Shown: positions 17,627-25,973 of the stretch, in pieces | Layout: each line of letters starts with the position of its first letter | Numbering within the stretch: the stretch's first letter is position 1 | Source of the DNA: Pseudomonadaceae bacterium | Lineage (GTDB): Bacteria > Pseudomonadota > Gammaproteobacteria > Pseudomonadales > Pseudomonadaceae | Length of the DNA: 64,000 nucleotides | Direction of reading: 5' to 3' | NCBI GenBank assembly: GCA_900766265.1 | Contig: CAAFUS010000002.1 | Coordinates: 8,962 to 72,961, forward strand | Made by a program: the position numbers and the translations under genes | The notes under the pieces: model-generated | The model's database searches: none | The model's input: only the letters and a program-made list of their open reading frames with translations | What the model was told of the DNA's origin: nothing

Positions 17627-20152
17627 TTAGAGCGAGCGAGCCACCTGGACCTTCTCGAAGACTTCGATCTTGTCGCCGACCTTGACGTCGTTGTAGCTCT
17701 TGACGCCGATACCGCACTCCATGCCGTTACGCACTTCGGCGACGTCGTCCTTGAAGCGACGCAGCGATTCCAGCTCACCCTCGAAGATCACCACGTCCTC
17801 GCGCAGTACGCGGATCGGACGGTTGCGGTACACGGTACCCTCAATGACCATACAGCCAGCAACGGCGCCGAACTTCGGCGAACGGAACACGTCACGAACT
17901 TCTGCAGTACCCAGGATGTTCTCGCGGACATCGCTGCCGAGCATGCCGGTGAGGGCCTTCTTGACGTCTTCGATGATGTCGTAGATGACGTTGTAGTAGC
18001 GCATATCGAGGCCTTCGGACTCGACGATCTTGCGCGCACCGGCGTCAGCACGGACGTTGAAGCCGAACAGCACGGCATTGGAAGCCAGTGCCAGGTTGGC
18101 ATCGGATTCGGTGATACCACCGACGCCGCCACCGACCACGCGCACTTGCACTTCGTCGTTGCCCAAGGTGCTGAGCGAGCCTTGCAGGGCTTCCAGTGAA
18201 CCACGCACATCGGCCTTGAGGACGATGTTGAGGGTCTTCTTCTCTTCCTGGCCCATGTTCTCGAAGATGTTTTCCAGCTTGCCGGCGTGGGCACGAGCCA
18301 GTTTGACCTCGCGGAACTTGCCCTGACGGAACAGTGCAACCTCGCGGGCCTTCTTCTCGTCGGCCACGACCATCATCTCGTCACCGGCATCCGGCGTGCC
18401 ATCGAGGCCAAGAATCTCGACCGGGATCGACGGTCCGGCTTCCTTGATTGGCTTGCCGTTCTCGTCGAGCATAGCGCGGACGCGGCCGTAGTTGACGCCG
18501 ACCAGGATCATGTCGCCCTGACGCAGGGTACCGTCCTGAACCAGCACGGTAGCCACCGGGCCACGGCCCTTGTCCAGGCGCGACTCGACCACCACACCAC
18601 GGCCCGGAGCCGACGGCGTGGCCTTGAGCTCGAGAACCTCGGCCTGCAGCAGCACGGCCTCGAGCAATTCGTCGATACCGGTACCGGCCTTGGCGGAAAC
18701 CGGCACGAAGGGTGCGTCACCGCCCCAATCTTCCGGAATCACGTCCAGCGCGGCCAGGCCGTTCTTGATGTTGTCCGGATTGGCTTCCGGCTTGTCCATC
18801 TTGTTCACCGCAACCACGATGGGTACGCCAGCCGCTTTCGCGTGCTGCACGGCTTCCTGGGTCTGCGGCATCACGCCGTCATCCGCCGCCACGACGAGGA
18901 TGACGATGTCGGTGGCCTTGGCACCACGGGCACGCATCTGGGTAAACGCAGCGTGGCCGGGGGTGTCGAGGAAGGTGACCATGCCGCGGTCGGTTTCCAC
19001 GTGGTACGCACCGATGTGCTGGGTGATGCCACCCGCTTCACCGGAGGCCACCTTGGCGCGACGGATGTAGTCGAGCAGGGAAGTTTTACCGTGGTCGACG
19101 TGGCCCATGACGGTCACTACCGGTGCACGGTGGATGGCTTCACCCTCGAATTTCAAGGACTCGGCCAACTGCTCTTCCAAGGCGTTGTCGCTGACCAGCT
19201 TGACCTTGTGGCCGAACTCCTCGGCAACGAGTTGAGCGGTTTCCTGATCCAGCACCTGATTGATGGTCACCGGGGTGCCCATCTTGAACATGAACTTGAC
19301 GATCTCCGCGCCCTTGATGGCCATCTGCTGGGCCAGATCGGAAACGGTGATGGTCTCGCCGATGGAAACTTCGCGCACGACAGGTCCTGTTGGGCTTTGG
19401 AAGCCATGCTGATTACGCTTCTTGAGCTTCGACTTGCCACGGCCACCACGGCGCCCGAAGCTGTCCGCCTCGTCTTCGCCAGCTCGAACGGTACGCCCCA
19501 GCGGCGCCTTGGCTTTGAGCGAAGGGCGGTGCTGAGCGTGCTTGCGGTCACGACGATCGTCCTCGTCGCTGCGCGCCTTCTCGGTGCGGCGGACTTCGTC
19601 CTTCTTGCGATCATCGACAGCCGGTGCAGCTGCAGGTCCAGCAGGCGCAGCGGCCGCTACCGCAGGCGACGGTTCGTCGGCAGGCACAGCAGGCGCTTCT
19701 ATAGGCTGGGCTGCAGCGGCCGCACGGGCTTGCTCCTCGGCCTGGCGACGTGCCTCTTCCTCAGCACGCTGGCGTGCTTCCTCCTCGGCCTTGAGCCGCG
19801 CCGCTTCTTCGGCTGCGCGCTGCTCTTCCAGCTCACGCTGCTTTTCGGCCTCGATCTCGTCCGGGCTGCGCTTGACGAAGGTCTTCTTCTTGCGCACTTC
19901 GACGCTGATGGTCTTGCTTCCGCCCACTTTCAGCTTGGTGGTGGTCTTACGCTGCAAGGTGATCTTGCTCGGCTCGTTCACCTTGGCGCCGTGGCTGCTC
20001 TTAAGGTGGGCCAACAGCGCCTGCTTTTCGTTATCGGTCACTACTTGCTCGGCGCTGGTGTGCGACAGTCCTGCCTCACGCATCTGCTGAAGCAGTCGCT
20101 CGACCGGTGTGTCGACCACCTGGGCCAGTTCTTTCACCGTGACTTGCGTCAT
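17627..20152 (-). CDS. infB: Translation initiation factor IF-2
   Basis: 841-residue GTPase that delivers fMet-tRNA to the 30S subunit. N-terminal IF2_N domain (1-50), highly charged Ala/Glu/Arg coiled region (about 90-200), second IF2_N module, then the G domain with GHVDHGKTSLLD (about 352), DTPGHAAF, NKMD and SAKAG, followed by domains II-IV ending in VGDKIEVFEKVQVARSL. An internal start producing a shorter form is common in this family but cannot be seen directly. 28 nt downstream of nusA. Confidence 0.98.
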   Translation of the reverse strand: MTQVTVKELAQVVDTPVERLLQQMREAGLSHTSAEQVVTDNEKQALLAHLKSSHGAKVNEPSKITLQRKTTTKLKVGGSKTISVEVRKKKTFVKRSPDEIEAEKQRELEEQRAAEEAARLKAEEEARQRAEEEARRQAEEQARAAAAAQPIEAPAVPADEPSPAVAAAAPAGPAAAPAVDDRKKDEVRRTEKARSDEDDRRDRKHAQHRPSLKAKAPLGRTVRAGEDEADSFGRRGGRGKSKLKKRNQHGFQSPTGPVVREVSIGETITVSDLAQQMAIKGAEIVKFMFKMGTPVTINQVLDQETAQLVAEEFGHKVKLVSDNALEEQLAESLKFEGEAIHRAPVVTVMGHVDHGKTSLLDYIRRAKVASGEAGGITQHIGAYHVETDRGMVTFLDTPGHAAFTQMRARGAKATDIVILVVAADDGVMPQTQEAVQHAKAAGVPIVVAVNKMDKPEANPDNIKNGLAALDVIPEDWGGDAPFVPVSAKAGTGIDELLEAVLLQAEVLELKATPSAPGRGVVVESRLDKGRGPVATVLVQDGTLRQGDMILVGVNYGRVRAMLDENGKPIKEAGPSIPVEILGLDGTPDAGDEMMVVADEKKAREVALFRQGKFREVKLARAHAGKLENIFENMGQEEKKTLNIVLKADVRGSLEALQGSLSTLGNDEVQVRVVGGGVGGITESDANLALASNAVLFGFNVRADAGARKIVESEGLDMRYYNVIYDIIEDVKKALTGMLGSDVRENILGTAEVRDVFRSPKFGAVAGCMVIEGTVYRNRPIRVLREDVVIFEGELESLRRFKDDVAEVRNGMECGIGVKSYNDVKVGDKIEVFEKVQVARSL

Positions 20153-20180
20153 GCATTCCTCTCCTCAGGCCGCTAATTAC

Positions 20181-21662
20181 TTACTCGAACCAATGGGCTC
20201 GGGCGGCCATGATCAGCTTGCCGGCACGCTCTTGGTCGATGCCGTCTATGTCGAGCAGGTCGTCTATCGACTGCTCGGCCAGGTCTTCGCGAGTAATAAC
20301 ACCTCGCATTGCCAACTCGACCGCCAATTCCTTGTCCATGCCTTCCAGCGCGAGCAGGTCTTCGGCTGGCTGAGCGTCCGCCAGTTTTTCTTCGGTAGCG
20401 ATGGCCTTGGTCAGCAGGCGATCCTTGGCGCGCGAACGCAACTCGTTGACGATGTCTTCGTCGAATCCTTCGATTGCGAGCATTTCCTCCATCGGGACAT
20501 AGGCCACCTCCTCCAGCGAGGTGAAACCTTCCTCGACCAGGACCTGTGCCAGCTCCTCGTCCACGTCCAGTTCTTCGATGAAGGCGCGCAGGATGTCGCC
20601 GGTTTCTTCCTCCTGCTTGGCCTGGATATCGGCCTCGGTCATCACGTTAAGGGTCCAGCCGGTCAGCTGGCTGGCCAGTCGAACGTTCTGGCCGCCGCGG
20701 CCAATGGCCTGCGCCAGGTTGTCCTCAGCCACGGCGATGTCCATCGCGTGGGCATCTTCGTCAACGATGATCGCAGCCACCTCGGCTGGCGCCATCGCGT
20801 TGATCACGAACTGGGCGGGGTTTTCGTCCCACAGCACGATATCGACACGTTCGCCACCGATCTCACCTGATACTGCCTGCACACGCGAACCTCGCATACC
20901 GATGCAGGCGCCCTGGGGATCGATTCGCTTGTCCTTGGAGCGCACGGCGATCTTGGCGCGGGAGCCCGGATCACGCGAAGCCCCCATCACCTCGATCAGC
21001 TCTTCGGCGATTTCAGGCACTTCAATGCGGAACAGCTCGATCAGCATCTGCGGCGCGGTGCGCGACAGGATCAGCTGAGGACCACGGTTTTCGGCGCGAA
21101 TTTCCTTGAGAAGCGCTCGAACACGAGCGCCGACACGGAAGGTTTCGCGGGCGATGATGTCTTCACGAGCCAGCAGCGCTTCGGCATTATTGCCAAGGTC
21201 GACGATGACGTTGTCACGGGTAACCTTCTTCACCGTGCCGGAAATGATTTCACCGACGCGGTCGCGATAAGCCTCGACGATCTGGGCACGCTCCGCTTCC
21301 CGGACCTTCTGCACGATGACCTGCTTGGCGGTCTGCGCGGCGATACGGCCGAATTCGATCGACTCGATCTTCTCTTCCAGCACATCGCCTACCTTGGCAT
21401 CGGGCTTGCGCGCCTCGGCCTGATCCAGGGTCAGCTGAATGTCCGGATCATCGAAGTCGGCTTCATCAACCACGGTCCAGCGACGAAAGGTTTCGTAGCT
21501 GCCGTTCTGGCGGTTGATTTCCACACGGAGGTCCACTTCGTCTTCGTAACGTTTCTTGGTGGCCGTGGCCAGGGCCAGCTCCAGCGCCTCGAAAATCACA
21601 CCAGCCGGCACGCCCTTTTCGTTGGACACCGACTCAACAACTAGCAGTACTTCTTTGCTCAT
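20181..21662 (-). CDS. nusA: Transcription termination/antitermination protein NusA
   Basis: 493 residues. NusA N-terminal domain (1-125), S1 (about 135-200, ISGTVKKVTRDNVIVDLG), two KH domains (KRIDPQGACIGMRGSRVQAV and AIGRGGQNVRLASQLTG) and two C-terminal acidic repeats found in gammaproteobacterial NusA. The frame is open to 21683, but MSKEVLLVVE at 21662 is the conserved start. 48 nt after rimP. Confidence 0.98.
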   Translation of the reverse strand: MSKEVLLVVESVSNEKGVPAGVIFEALELALATATKKRYEDEVDLRVEINRQNGSYETFRRWTVVDEADFDDPDIQLTLDQAEARKPDAKVGDVLEEKIESIEFGRIAAQTAKQVIVQKVREAERAQIVEAYRDRVGEIISGTVKKVTRDNVIVDLGNNAEALLAREDIIARETFRVGARVRALLKEIRAENRGPQLILSRTAPQMLIELFRIEVPEIAEELIEVMGASRDPGSRAKIAVRSKDKRIDPQGACIGMRGSRVQAVSGEIGGERVDIVLWDENPAQFVINAMAPAEVAAIIVDEDAHAMDIAVAEDNLAQAIGRGGQNVRLASQLTGWTLNVMTEADIQAKQEEETGDILRAFIEELDVDEELAQVLVEEGFTSLEEVAYVPMEEMLAIEGFDEDIVNELRSRAKDRLLTKAIATEEKLADAQPAEDLLALEGMDKELAVELAMRGVITREDLAEQSIDDLLDIDGIDQERAGKLIMAARAHWFE

Positions 21663-21710
21663 CGTACGCCTCGCCTTTCGCAATCCATTGGGGTTCGCGG
21701 GATCCGCGTC

Positions 21711-22169
21711 TCACTCAAACCGGGGAACTATGTTGGCCTTGTCGATCGAGTCGATCGGCAACAGATATTCGTGATCGTCGACCAGCACCACGATGTCCTG
21801 CTCTTCCACCCCACGCAGAAGGCCTTGAAAATTGCGACGCCCCTCAAAGGGCGAACGCAGCTTGATCTTTATCTGTTCGCCAACGTGGGCGGCGAACTGG
21901 TCCAGTGTGAACAACGGCCGATCCATACCCGGCGAAGACACCTCCAGGGTGTACTCGGCGCTGATGGGATCTTCGACATCGAGCACGCCACTCAACTGGC
22001 GACTCACCTTTTCGCAGTCCTCGACGAGGATGCCGTTGGGATGGTCGATATACACCCGCAACAGCGAATGCCGACCCTGGGAGAGGAATTCAATACCCCA
22101 GCATTGATAGCCGAGCGCCTCGACCACAGGGGCCAACAAGGCCTGCAACTGTTCTAGCTTGCTCGACAT
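21711..22169 (-). CDS. rimP: Ribosome maturation factor RimP
   Basis: 152 residues; needed for 30S assembly. Family blocks: LLAPVVEALGYQCWGIEFL, LRVYIDHPNG, SRQLSGVLDVEDPI, YTLEVSSPGMDRPL. The open frame runs back through the tRNA-fMet gene, so ATG 22169 with upstream GAGGGAC is taken as the start. First gene of the rimP-nusA-infB-rbfA-truB-rpsO-pnp cluster. Confidence 0.97.
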   Translation of the reverse strand: MSSKLEQLQALLAPVVEALGYQCWGIEFLSQGRHSLLRVYIDHPNGILVEDCEKVSRQLSGVLDVEDPISAEYTLEVSSPGMDRPLFTLDQFAAHVGEQIKIKLRSPFEGRRNFQGLLRGVEEQDIVVLVDDHEYLLPIDSIDKANIVPRFE

Positions 22170-22263
22170 CGAAGTCCCTCGTGCATGCTGTAAAAATGAA
22201 AAATGGGCGAAACGCCCATCCTGCGAACCGCCTGTGAATGCCGGCGGCCTGGCTCCAGCTAAG

Positions 22264-22285
22264 AAAAAGCCCCTTGATAGGGGCT
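22264..22285 (-). terminator. Intrinsic terminator after tRNA-fMet
   Basis: GCCCC (22269-22273) and GGGGC (22280-22284) with a 6-nt loop; the A5 at 22264-22268 gives the T tract on the minus strand. Confidence 0.8.
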
Positions 22286-22295
22286 CTACTACAAC

Positions 22296-22372
<77 letters not shown>

Positions 22373-22389
22373 TCTAAAGCTGGGCACGA

Positions 22390-22418
22390 ATTATACGGCC
22401 GACCCTGGATCTGGTCAA
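22390..22418 (-). promoter_or_regulatory. Sigma-70 promoter of tRNA-fMet
   Basis: Minus strand: TTGACC (22413-22418), 17-nt spacer, TATAAT (22390-22395), close to the mature 5' end of the tRNA at 22372. Confidence 0.88.
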
Positions 22419-22435
22419 CCTGAGCCCTGAAAACA

Positions 22436-22456
22436 AGAAAGCCCGCTGATGCGGGC
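22436..22456 (-). terminator. Terminator after tRNA-Leu
   Basis: GCCCGC (22441-22446) pairs with GCGGGC (22451-22456) around a 4-nt loop; on the minus strand it is followed by TTTCTTG, a short T tract. Confidence 0.7.
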
Positions 22457-22465
22457 CTGCTTGTT

Positions 22466-22551
22466 TGGTACCGAGGAGGGGACTCGAACCCCTACAGCCT
22501 ATGGCCACTACCACCTCAAGGTAGCGTGTCTACCAATTCCACCACCTCGGC
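22466..22551 (-). tRNA. tRNA-Leu (GAG)
   Basis: 86-nt class II tRNA with long variable arm, encoded CCA (22466-22468) and anticodon GAG (22515-22517). GCCGAGG pairs with CCTCGGT as the acceptor stem. It follows secG by 7 nt and is probably processed from the secG transcript. Confidence 0.97.
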
Positions 22552-22558
22552 AAAACCT

Positions 22559-22939
22559 TTACTGCCCGGGCGCCTGAGGTATATCCCCTGTCGTTTCGGC
22601 TGGCCGACGCTCTTCGAGAGCAGGCACATCGTCAACAACTGGCCTGTCGGCCGGCACTTCCAGAACCGCGGGATCAGGCAACCCTACCCCCGCCAGCTGA
22701 TCAGCCTGCTGCTTGGCGAAGAACGCAAGCCCCAGACTGGTCACGAAAAAAACGGTCGCTAGTATAGCAGTAACTCGACTCAGAAAGGTAGCAGAACCTT
22801 GGCTTCCGAATACAGTTGCCGAAGCACCCGAACCGAACGAAGCACCGGCGTCGGCACCCTTACCCTGCTGCAGCAGCACCAGCACGACAACACCAATGGC
22901 AACCAGCAGATGCACCACGATAACAACAGTTTGCAACAT
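22559..22939 (-). CDS. secG: Preprotein translocase subunit SecG
   Basis: 126-residue inner-membrane protein with two transmembrane helices (about residues 3-22 and 53-72) joined by the loop LLQQGKGADAGASFGSGAS, typical of SecG. It supports SecYEG-dependent export. The hydrophilic, proline/acid-rich tail is normal for pseudomonads. ATG 22939 starts MLQTVVIVVHLLVA; 4 nt after tpiA. Confidence 0.96.
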   Translation of the reverse strand: MLQTVVIVVHLLVAIGVVVLVLLQQGKGADAGASFGSGASATVFGSQGSATFLSRVTAILATVFFVTSLGLAFFAKQQADQLAGVGLPDPAVLEVPADRPVVDDVPALEERRPAETTGDIPQAPGQ

Positions 22940-22943
22940 CTGT

Positions 22944-23699
22944 TCAGTTCCCTGCGGCGCGACAGATCGCACCGAACTCGTCCGCTTTCAGAGAAGCTCC
23001 ACCAATGAGCCCCCCATCAATATCCGCCATGCCGAACAGCTCAGCGGCATTGGCAGCCTTCACGCTACCACCGTAGAGAATCCGAACGCCCTCGGCGACC
23101 TCGGCACTCTCTCGAGCCAGCTGCGCCCGGATGGCAGCGTGCACTTCCTGCGCCTGTTGCGGCGTTGCAGTCAGCCCCGACCCAATGGCCCAGACCGGCT
23201 CATACGCTACAACCGCGCCAACCAGAGCCGAGATACCCAGAGCGGATACCACGCTCTCCAACTGACGCCCCACCACTTCCAGCGTCTGACCCGCTTCTCG
23301 CTGTTCGAGCGTCTCACCCACACAGAGAATCGGCTTCAGGCCACACGCCTTGGCGACGGCGAACTTTCGGCAAACCACCTCGTCACTTTCGCCCAGAATC
23401 AGGCGACGCTCCGAATGACCCACCAGAACCCATTCACAACCCGCATCCTGCAATTGCTCGACCGACTCTTCACCGGTCAGCGCGCCGAAGCCCGCCTCGC
23501 TTGCACAATCCTGGGCGCCGACGCTCAACTGCGTTCCGGAAAGACTCTCGACGACCTGACCGATATGCAAGGCACCAGGTAACACGACAATCTCGACCGA
23601 GACAGGCAACGCCTGTTCACGCAGTGACTGAATCAGCTCTGCGACACTGGCGCGGGTACCGTTCATCTTCCAGTTACCAGCTACCAGTTGGCGACGCAT
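22944..23699 (-). CDS. tpiA: Triosephosphate isomerase
   Basis: 251-residue (beta/alpha)8 glycolytic enzyme interconverting DHAP and G3P. Seen: AGNWKMNG with the catalytic Lys, VGHSERR with catalytic His, AYEPVWAIGSG with catalytic Glu, and LYGGSVKAANA phosphate grip. Follows glmM by 65 nt. Confidence 0.98.
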   Translation of the reverse strand: MRRQLVAGNWKMNGTRASVAELIQSLREQALPVSVEIVVLPGALHIGQVVESLSGTQLSVGAQDCASEAGFGALTGEESVEQLQDAGCEWVLVGHSERRLILGESDEVVCRKFAVAKACGLKPILCVGETLEQREAGQTLEVVGRQLESVVSALGISALVGAVVAYEPVWAIGSGLTATPQQAQEVHAAIRAQLARESAEVAEGVRILYGGSVKAANAAELFGMADIDGGLIGGASLKADEFGAICRAAGN

Positions 23700-23764
23700 G
23701 CTTTACCCCGTCGGTCAAAGTGGGCGCAGATGTTACTCAAGAGAAAAACACCTGGCAAGCCGAA

Positions 23765-25102
23765 TCATGCACAAACTTCATTTACCACACTTACCAGCTG
23801 CTCGGCATAATTGCGGACCTGTCCTTCGTCATCCCCCTCCACCATGACGCGCACCAAGGGCTCGGTACCGGATTTACGCAACAGGACACGCCCACGGCCT
23901 GCCATCTTCGCCGTGACTTCGTCACAGGCGGCCTTAACATCAGGATGCGACACGGGATCGCTGCCAGCGGGAAAACGGACGTTGATCAGCACTTGCGGGA
24001 ACTTCCGCAGCCCCTGCCGGGCCTGGGCCAAAGTCTGCTCGCGACGGCGCAGCGCAAGGACCACCTGCAGAGCAGCAATGATCGCATCGCCCGTAGTGAC
24101 ATGTTGCCCACAGACGATATGGCCCGAATTTTCTCCGCCCAGCTGCCAGTTGCGCTCCAGCATCTCGGCCATGACGTACCGGTCACCCACCTTGGCCCGA
24201 ACGAAGGGAATGTCCGACTCCTTTAGGGCCAGCTCAAGACCGAAATTGCTCATCAGCGTGCCGACTACTCCACCTTCGAGCAGGCCACGCGCCTTGAGAT
24301 CAGTCGCAATGATGAACAGAAGCTCGTCGCCGTCAACCGCCGTTCCGGTGTGATCCACCATCATCACCCGGTCGCCATCACCATCGAACGCGATGCCCAG
24401 ATCAGCCCCATGCTCGACGACAGCCTTTTGCAGCTGGCCGACATGGGTCGAACCGACATCCGCATTGATGTTAAGGCCGTCCGGCTCGGCCCCGATCACC
24501 ACAACCTTCGCACCAAGCTCGCGGAAAACGCTCGGGGCGACCTTGTAGGTGGCGCCATGGGCACAGTCGAGCACGACCTTCATCCCGGCGAAATCCGTGC
24601 TGGTCGGCACACTGCTCTTACAGAACTCAATGTACCGACCGGCCGCATCGTTGATCCGGGAGGCCTTGCCCAGCTGGGCGGACTCCACCACCGTCATGGG
24701 CGCATCGAGGAGTTCTTCGATCATCAGCTCGAGCTCATCGGGAAGCTTGGTGCCACGGCTGGAGAAGAACTTAATTCCGTTGTCATGGTGCGGGTTATGC
24801 GAAGCACTGATGACGATGCCCGCCTCGGCGTGAAAGGTGCGCGTGAGGTAGGCGATCGCCGGCGTCGGCATAGGTCCCAGCAGCAGTACATCCGCACCGG
24901 CGGCGGACAGGCCGGCCTGCAAGGCCGACTCGAACATATAGCCCGAAATCCGTGTGTCCTTCCCGATCAGGATGCGGCACTTTCCCTGCTTGCGAAACGC
25001 CATACCGGCCGCCCAGCCGAGCTTCAGCATGAATTCCGGCGTAATGGGAAACTGTCCGACCTGCCCGCGAATACCGTCGGTACCGAAATACTTTCTGCTC
25101 AT
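23765..25102 (-). CDS. glmM: Phosphoglucosamine mutase
   Basis: 445 residues; converts glucosamine-6-P to glucosamine-1-P for UDP-GlcNAc synthesis. Starts MSRKYFGTDGIRGQVG; the phosphoserine loop is ISASHNPHHDNG, the metal-binding loop FDGDGDRV and the sugar loop GGENSGHIV. Frame is open to 25138 but the ATG at 25102 is the conserved start. 10 nt after folP. Confidence 0.98.
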   Translation of the reverse strand: MSRKYFGTDGIRGQVGQFPITPEFMLKLGWAAGMAFRKQGKCRILIGKDTRISGYMFESALQAGLSAAGADVLLLGPMPTPAIAYLTRTFHAEAGIVISASHNPHHDNGIKFFSSRGTKLPDELELMIEELLDAPMTVVESAQLGKASRINDAAGRYIEFCKSSVPTSTDFAGMKVVLDCAHGATYKVAPSVFRELGAKVVVIGAEPDGLNINADVGSTHVGQLQKAVVEHGADLGIAFDGDGDRVMMVDHTGTAVDGDELLFIIATDLKARGLLEGGVVGTLMSNFGLELALKESDIPFVRAKVGDRYVMAEMLERNWQLGGENSGHIVCGQHVTTGDAIIAALQVVLALRRREQTLAQARQGLRKFPQVLINVRFPAGSDPVSHPDVKAACDEVTAKMAGRGRVLLRKSGTEPLVRVMVEGDDEGQVRNYAEQLVSVVNEVCA

Positions 25103-25112
25103 TGTTCCATTC

Positions 25113-25964
25113 CTAATCGGCTGCCTGGACCGCAGCAATCATTCTGACCACATCCACCGTCTCGGCGACATCGTGCACCCGCAAGATCCGGGCCCCTTGC
25201 GAGACAGCCAGTGCTGCCAGGGCAAGGCTTCCATAGAGCCGCTCGCCCACCTCCCGATCAAGCGCCTGCCCGATCATCGTCTTGCGCGACACACCAACCA
25301 GCAGGGGCCGCCCCAGACGATGCAAACGCTCGAGGTGCTTGAACAGACTCAGATTGTGTTCGAGATTCTTCGCGAAGCCGAAACCGGGATCGAGCACGAT
25401 GCGCTCCGGCTTTATCCCGGCGGCCGAACAGGCGTCCATCCTAGCCTCGAGGAACGCCGCCACCTCAGCGACCACATTGCCGTAGACAGCCTCGCGCTGC
25501 ATGTAGCCCGGCTCGCCACGCATATGCATCAGGCAAACCGGCAAACCGCTGTCGGCGGCCGCATCGAGGGCTCCGTCACGGCGCAACGAGCGCACGTCAT
25601 TGATGAGCCCGGCGCCGAGTCTCGCGCTCTCGCGCATGACCGAGGGCGTGGAGGTATCGACCGACACGATCACGTTCAACTCTCGAACGATGGCCTCGAC
25701 GACCGGCGCGACACGCTCCAGCTCTTCCAGAGCCGACACCGCACGCGCGCCCGGTCGGGTCGACTCGCCGCCGACGTCCACCAGGGACGCTCCCGCACGA
25801 ACCATGGCCTCGGCATGACGCAACGCCAGGTCGCGGGAAGCGTAGCGCCCGCCATCGGAAAAGGAGTCAGGAGTGACGTTGAGAATGCCCATCACGTGCG
25901 GGCGGGATAAATCAAGAACCCGGTTGCCACAGGGCAACCGGGTTGGGTGAAGCGCAGGCGCCAT
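25113..25964 (-). CDS. folP: Dihydropteroate synthase
   Basis: 283 residues; joins pABA and dihydropterin pyrophosphate in folate synthesis, the sulfonamide target. Seen: MGILNVTPDSFSDGGRY, DVGGESTRPGA, DPGFGFAKN and GVSRKTMIG. Starts 9 nt after ftsH stop. Confidence 0.97.
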   Translation of the reverse strand: MAPALHPTRLPCGNRVLDLSRPHVMGILNVTPDSFSDGGRYASRDLALRHAEAMVRAGASLVDVGGESTRPGARAVSALEELERVAPVVEAIVRELNVIVSVDTSTPSVMRESARLGAGLINDVRSLRRDGALDAAADSGLPVCLMHMRGEPGYMQREAVYGNVVAEVAAFLEARMDACSAAGIKPERIVLDPGFGFAKNLEHNLSLFKHLERLHRLGRPLLVGVSRKTMIGQALDREVGERLYGSLALAALAVSQGARILRVHDVAETVDVVRMIAAVQAAD

Positions 25965-25973
25965 GAAGAACCC

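Noticed and set aside
18287..20176. A 629-codon plus-strand frame opposite infB
   Set aside because: Its translation is a low-complexity shadow of the GC-rich infB codons; no domain or ribosome site.
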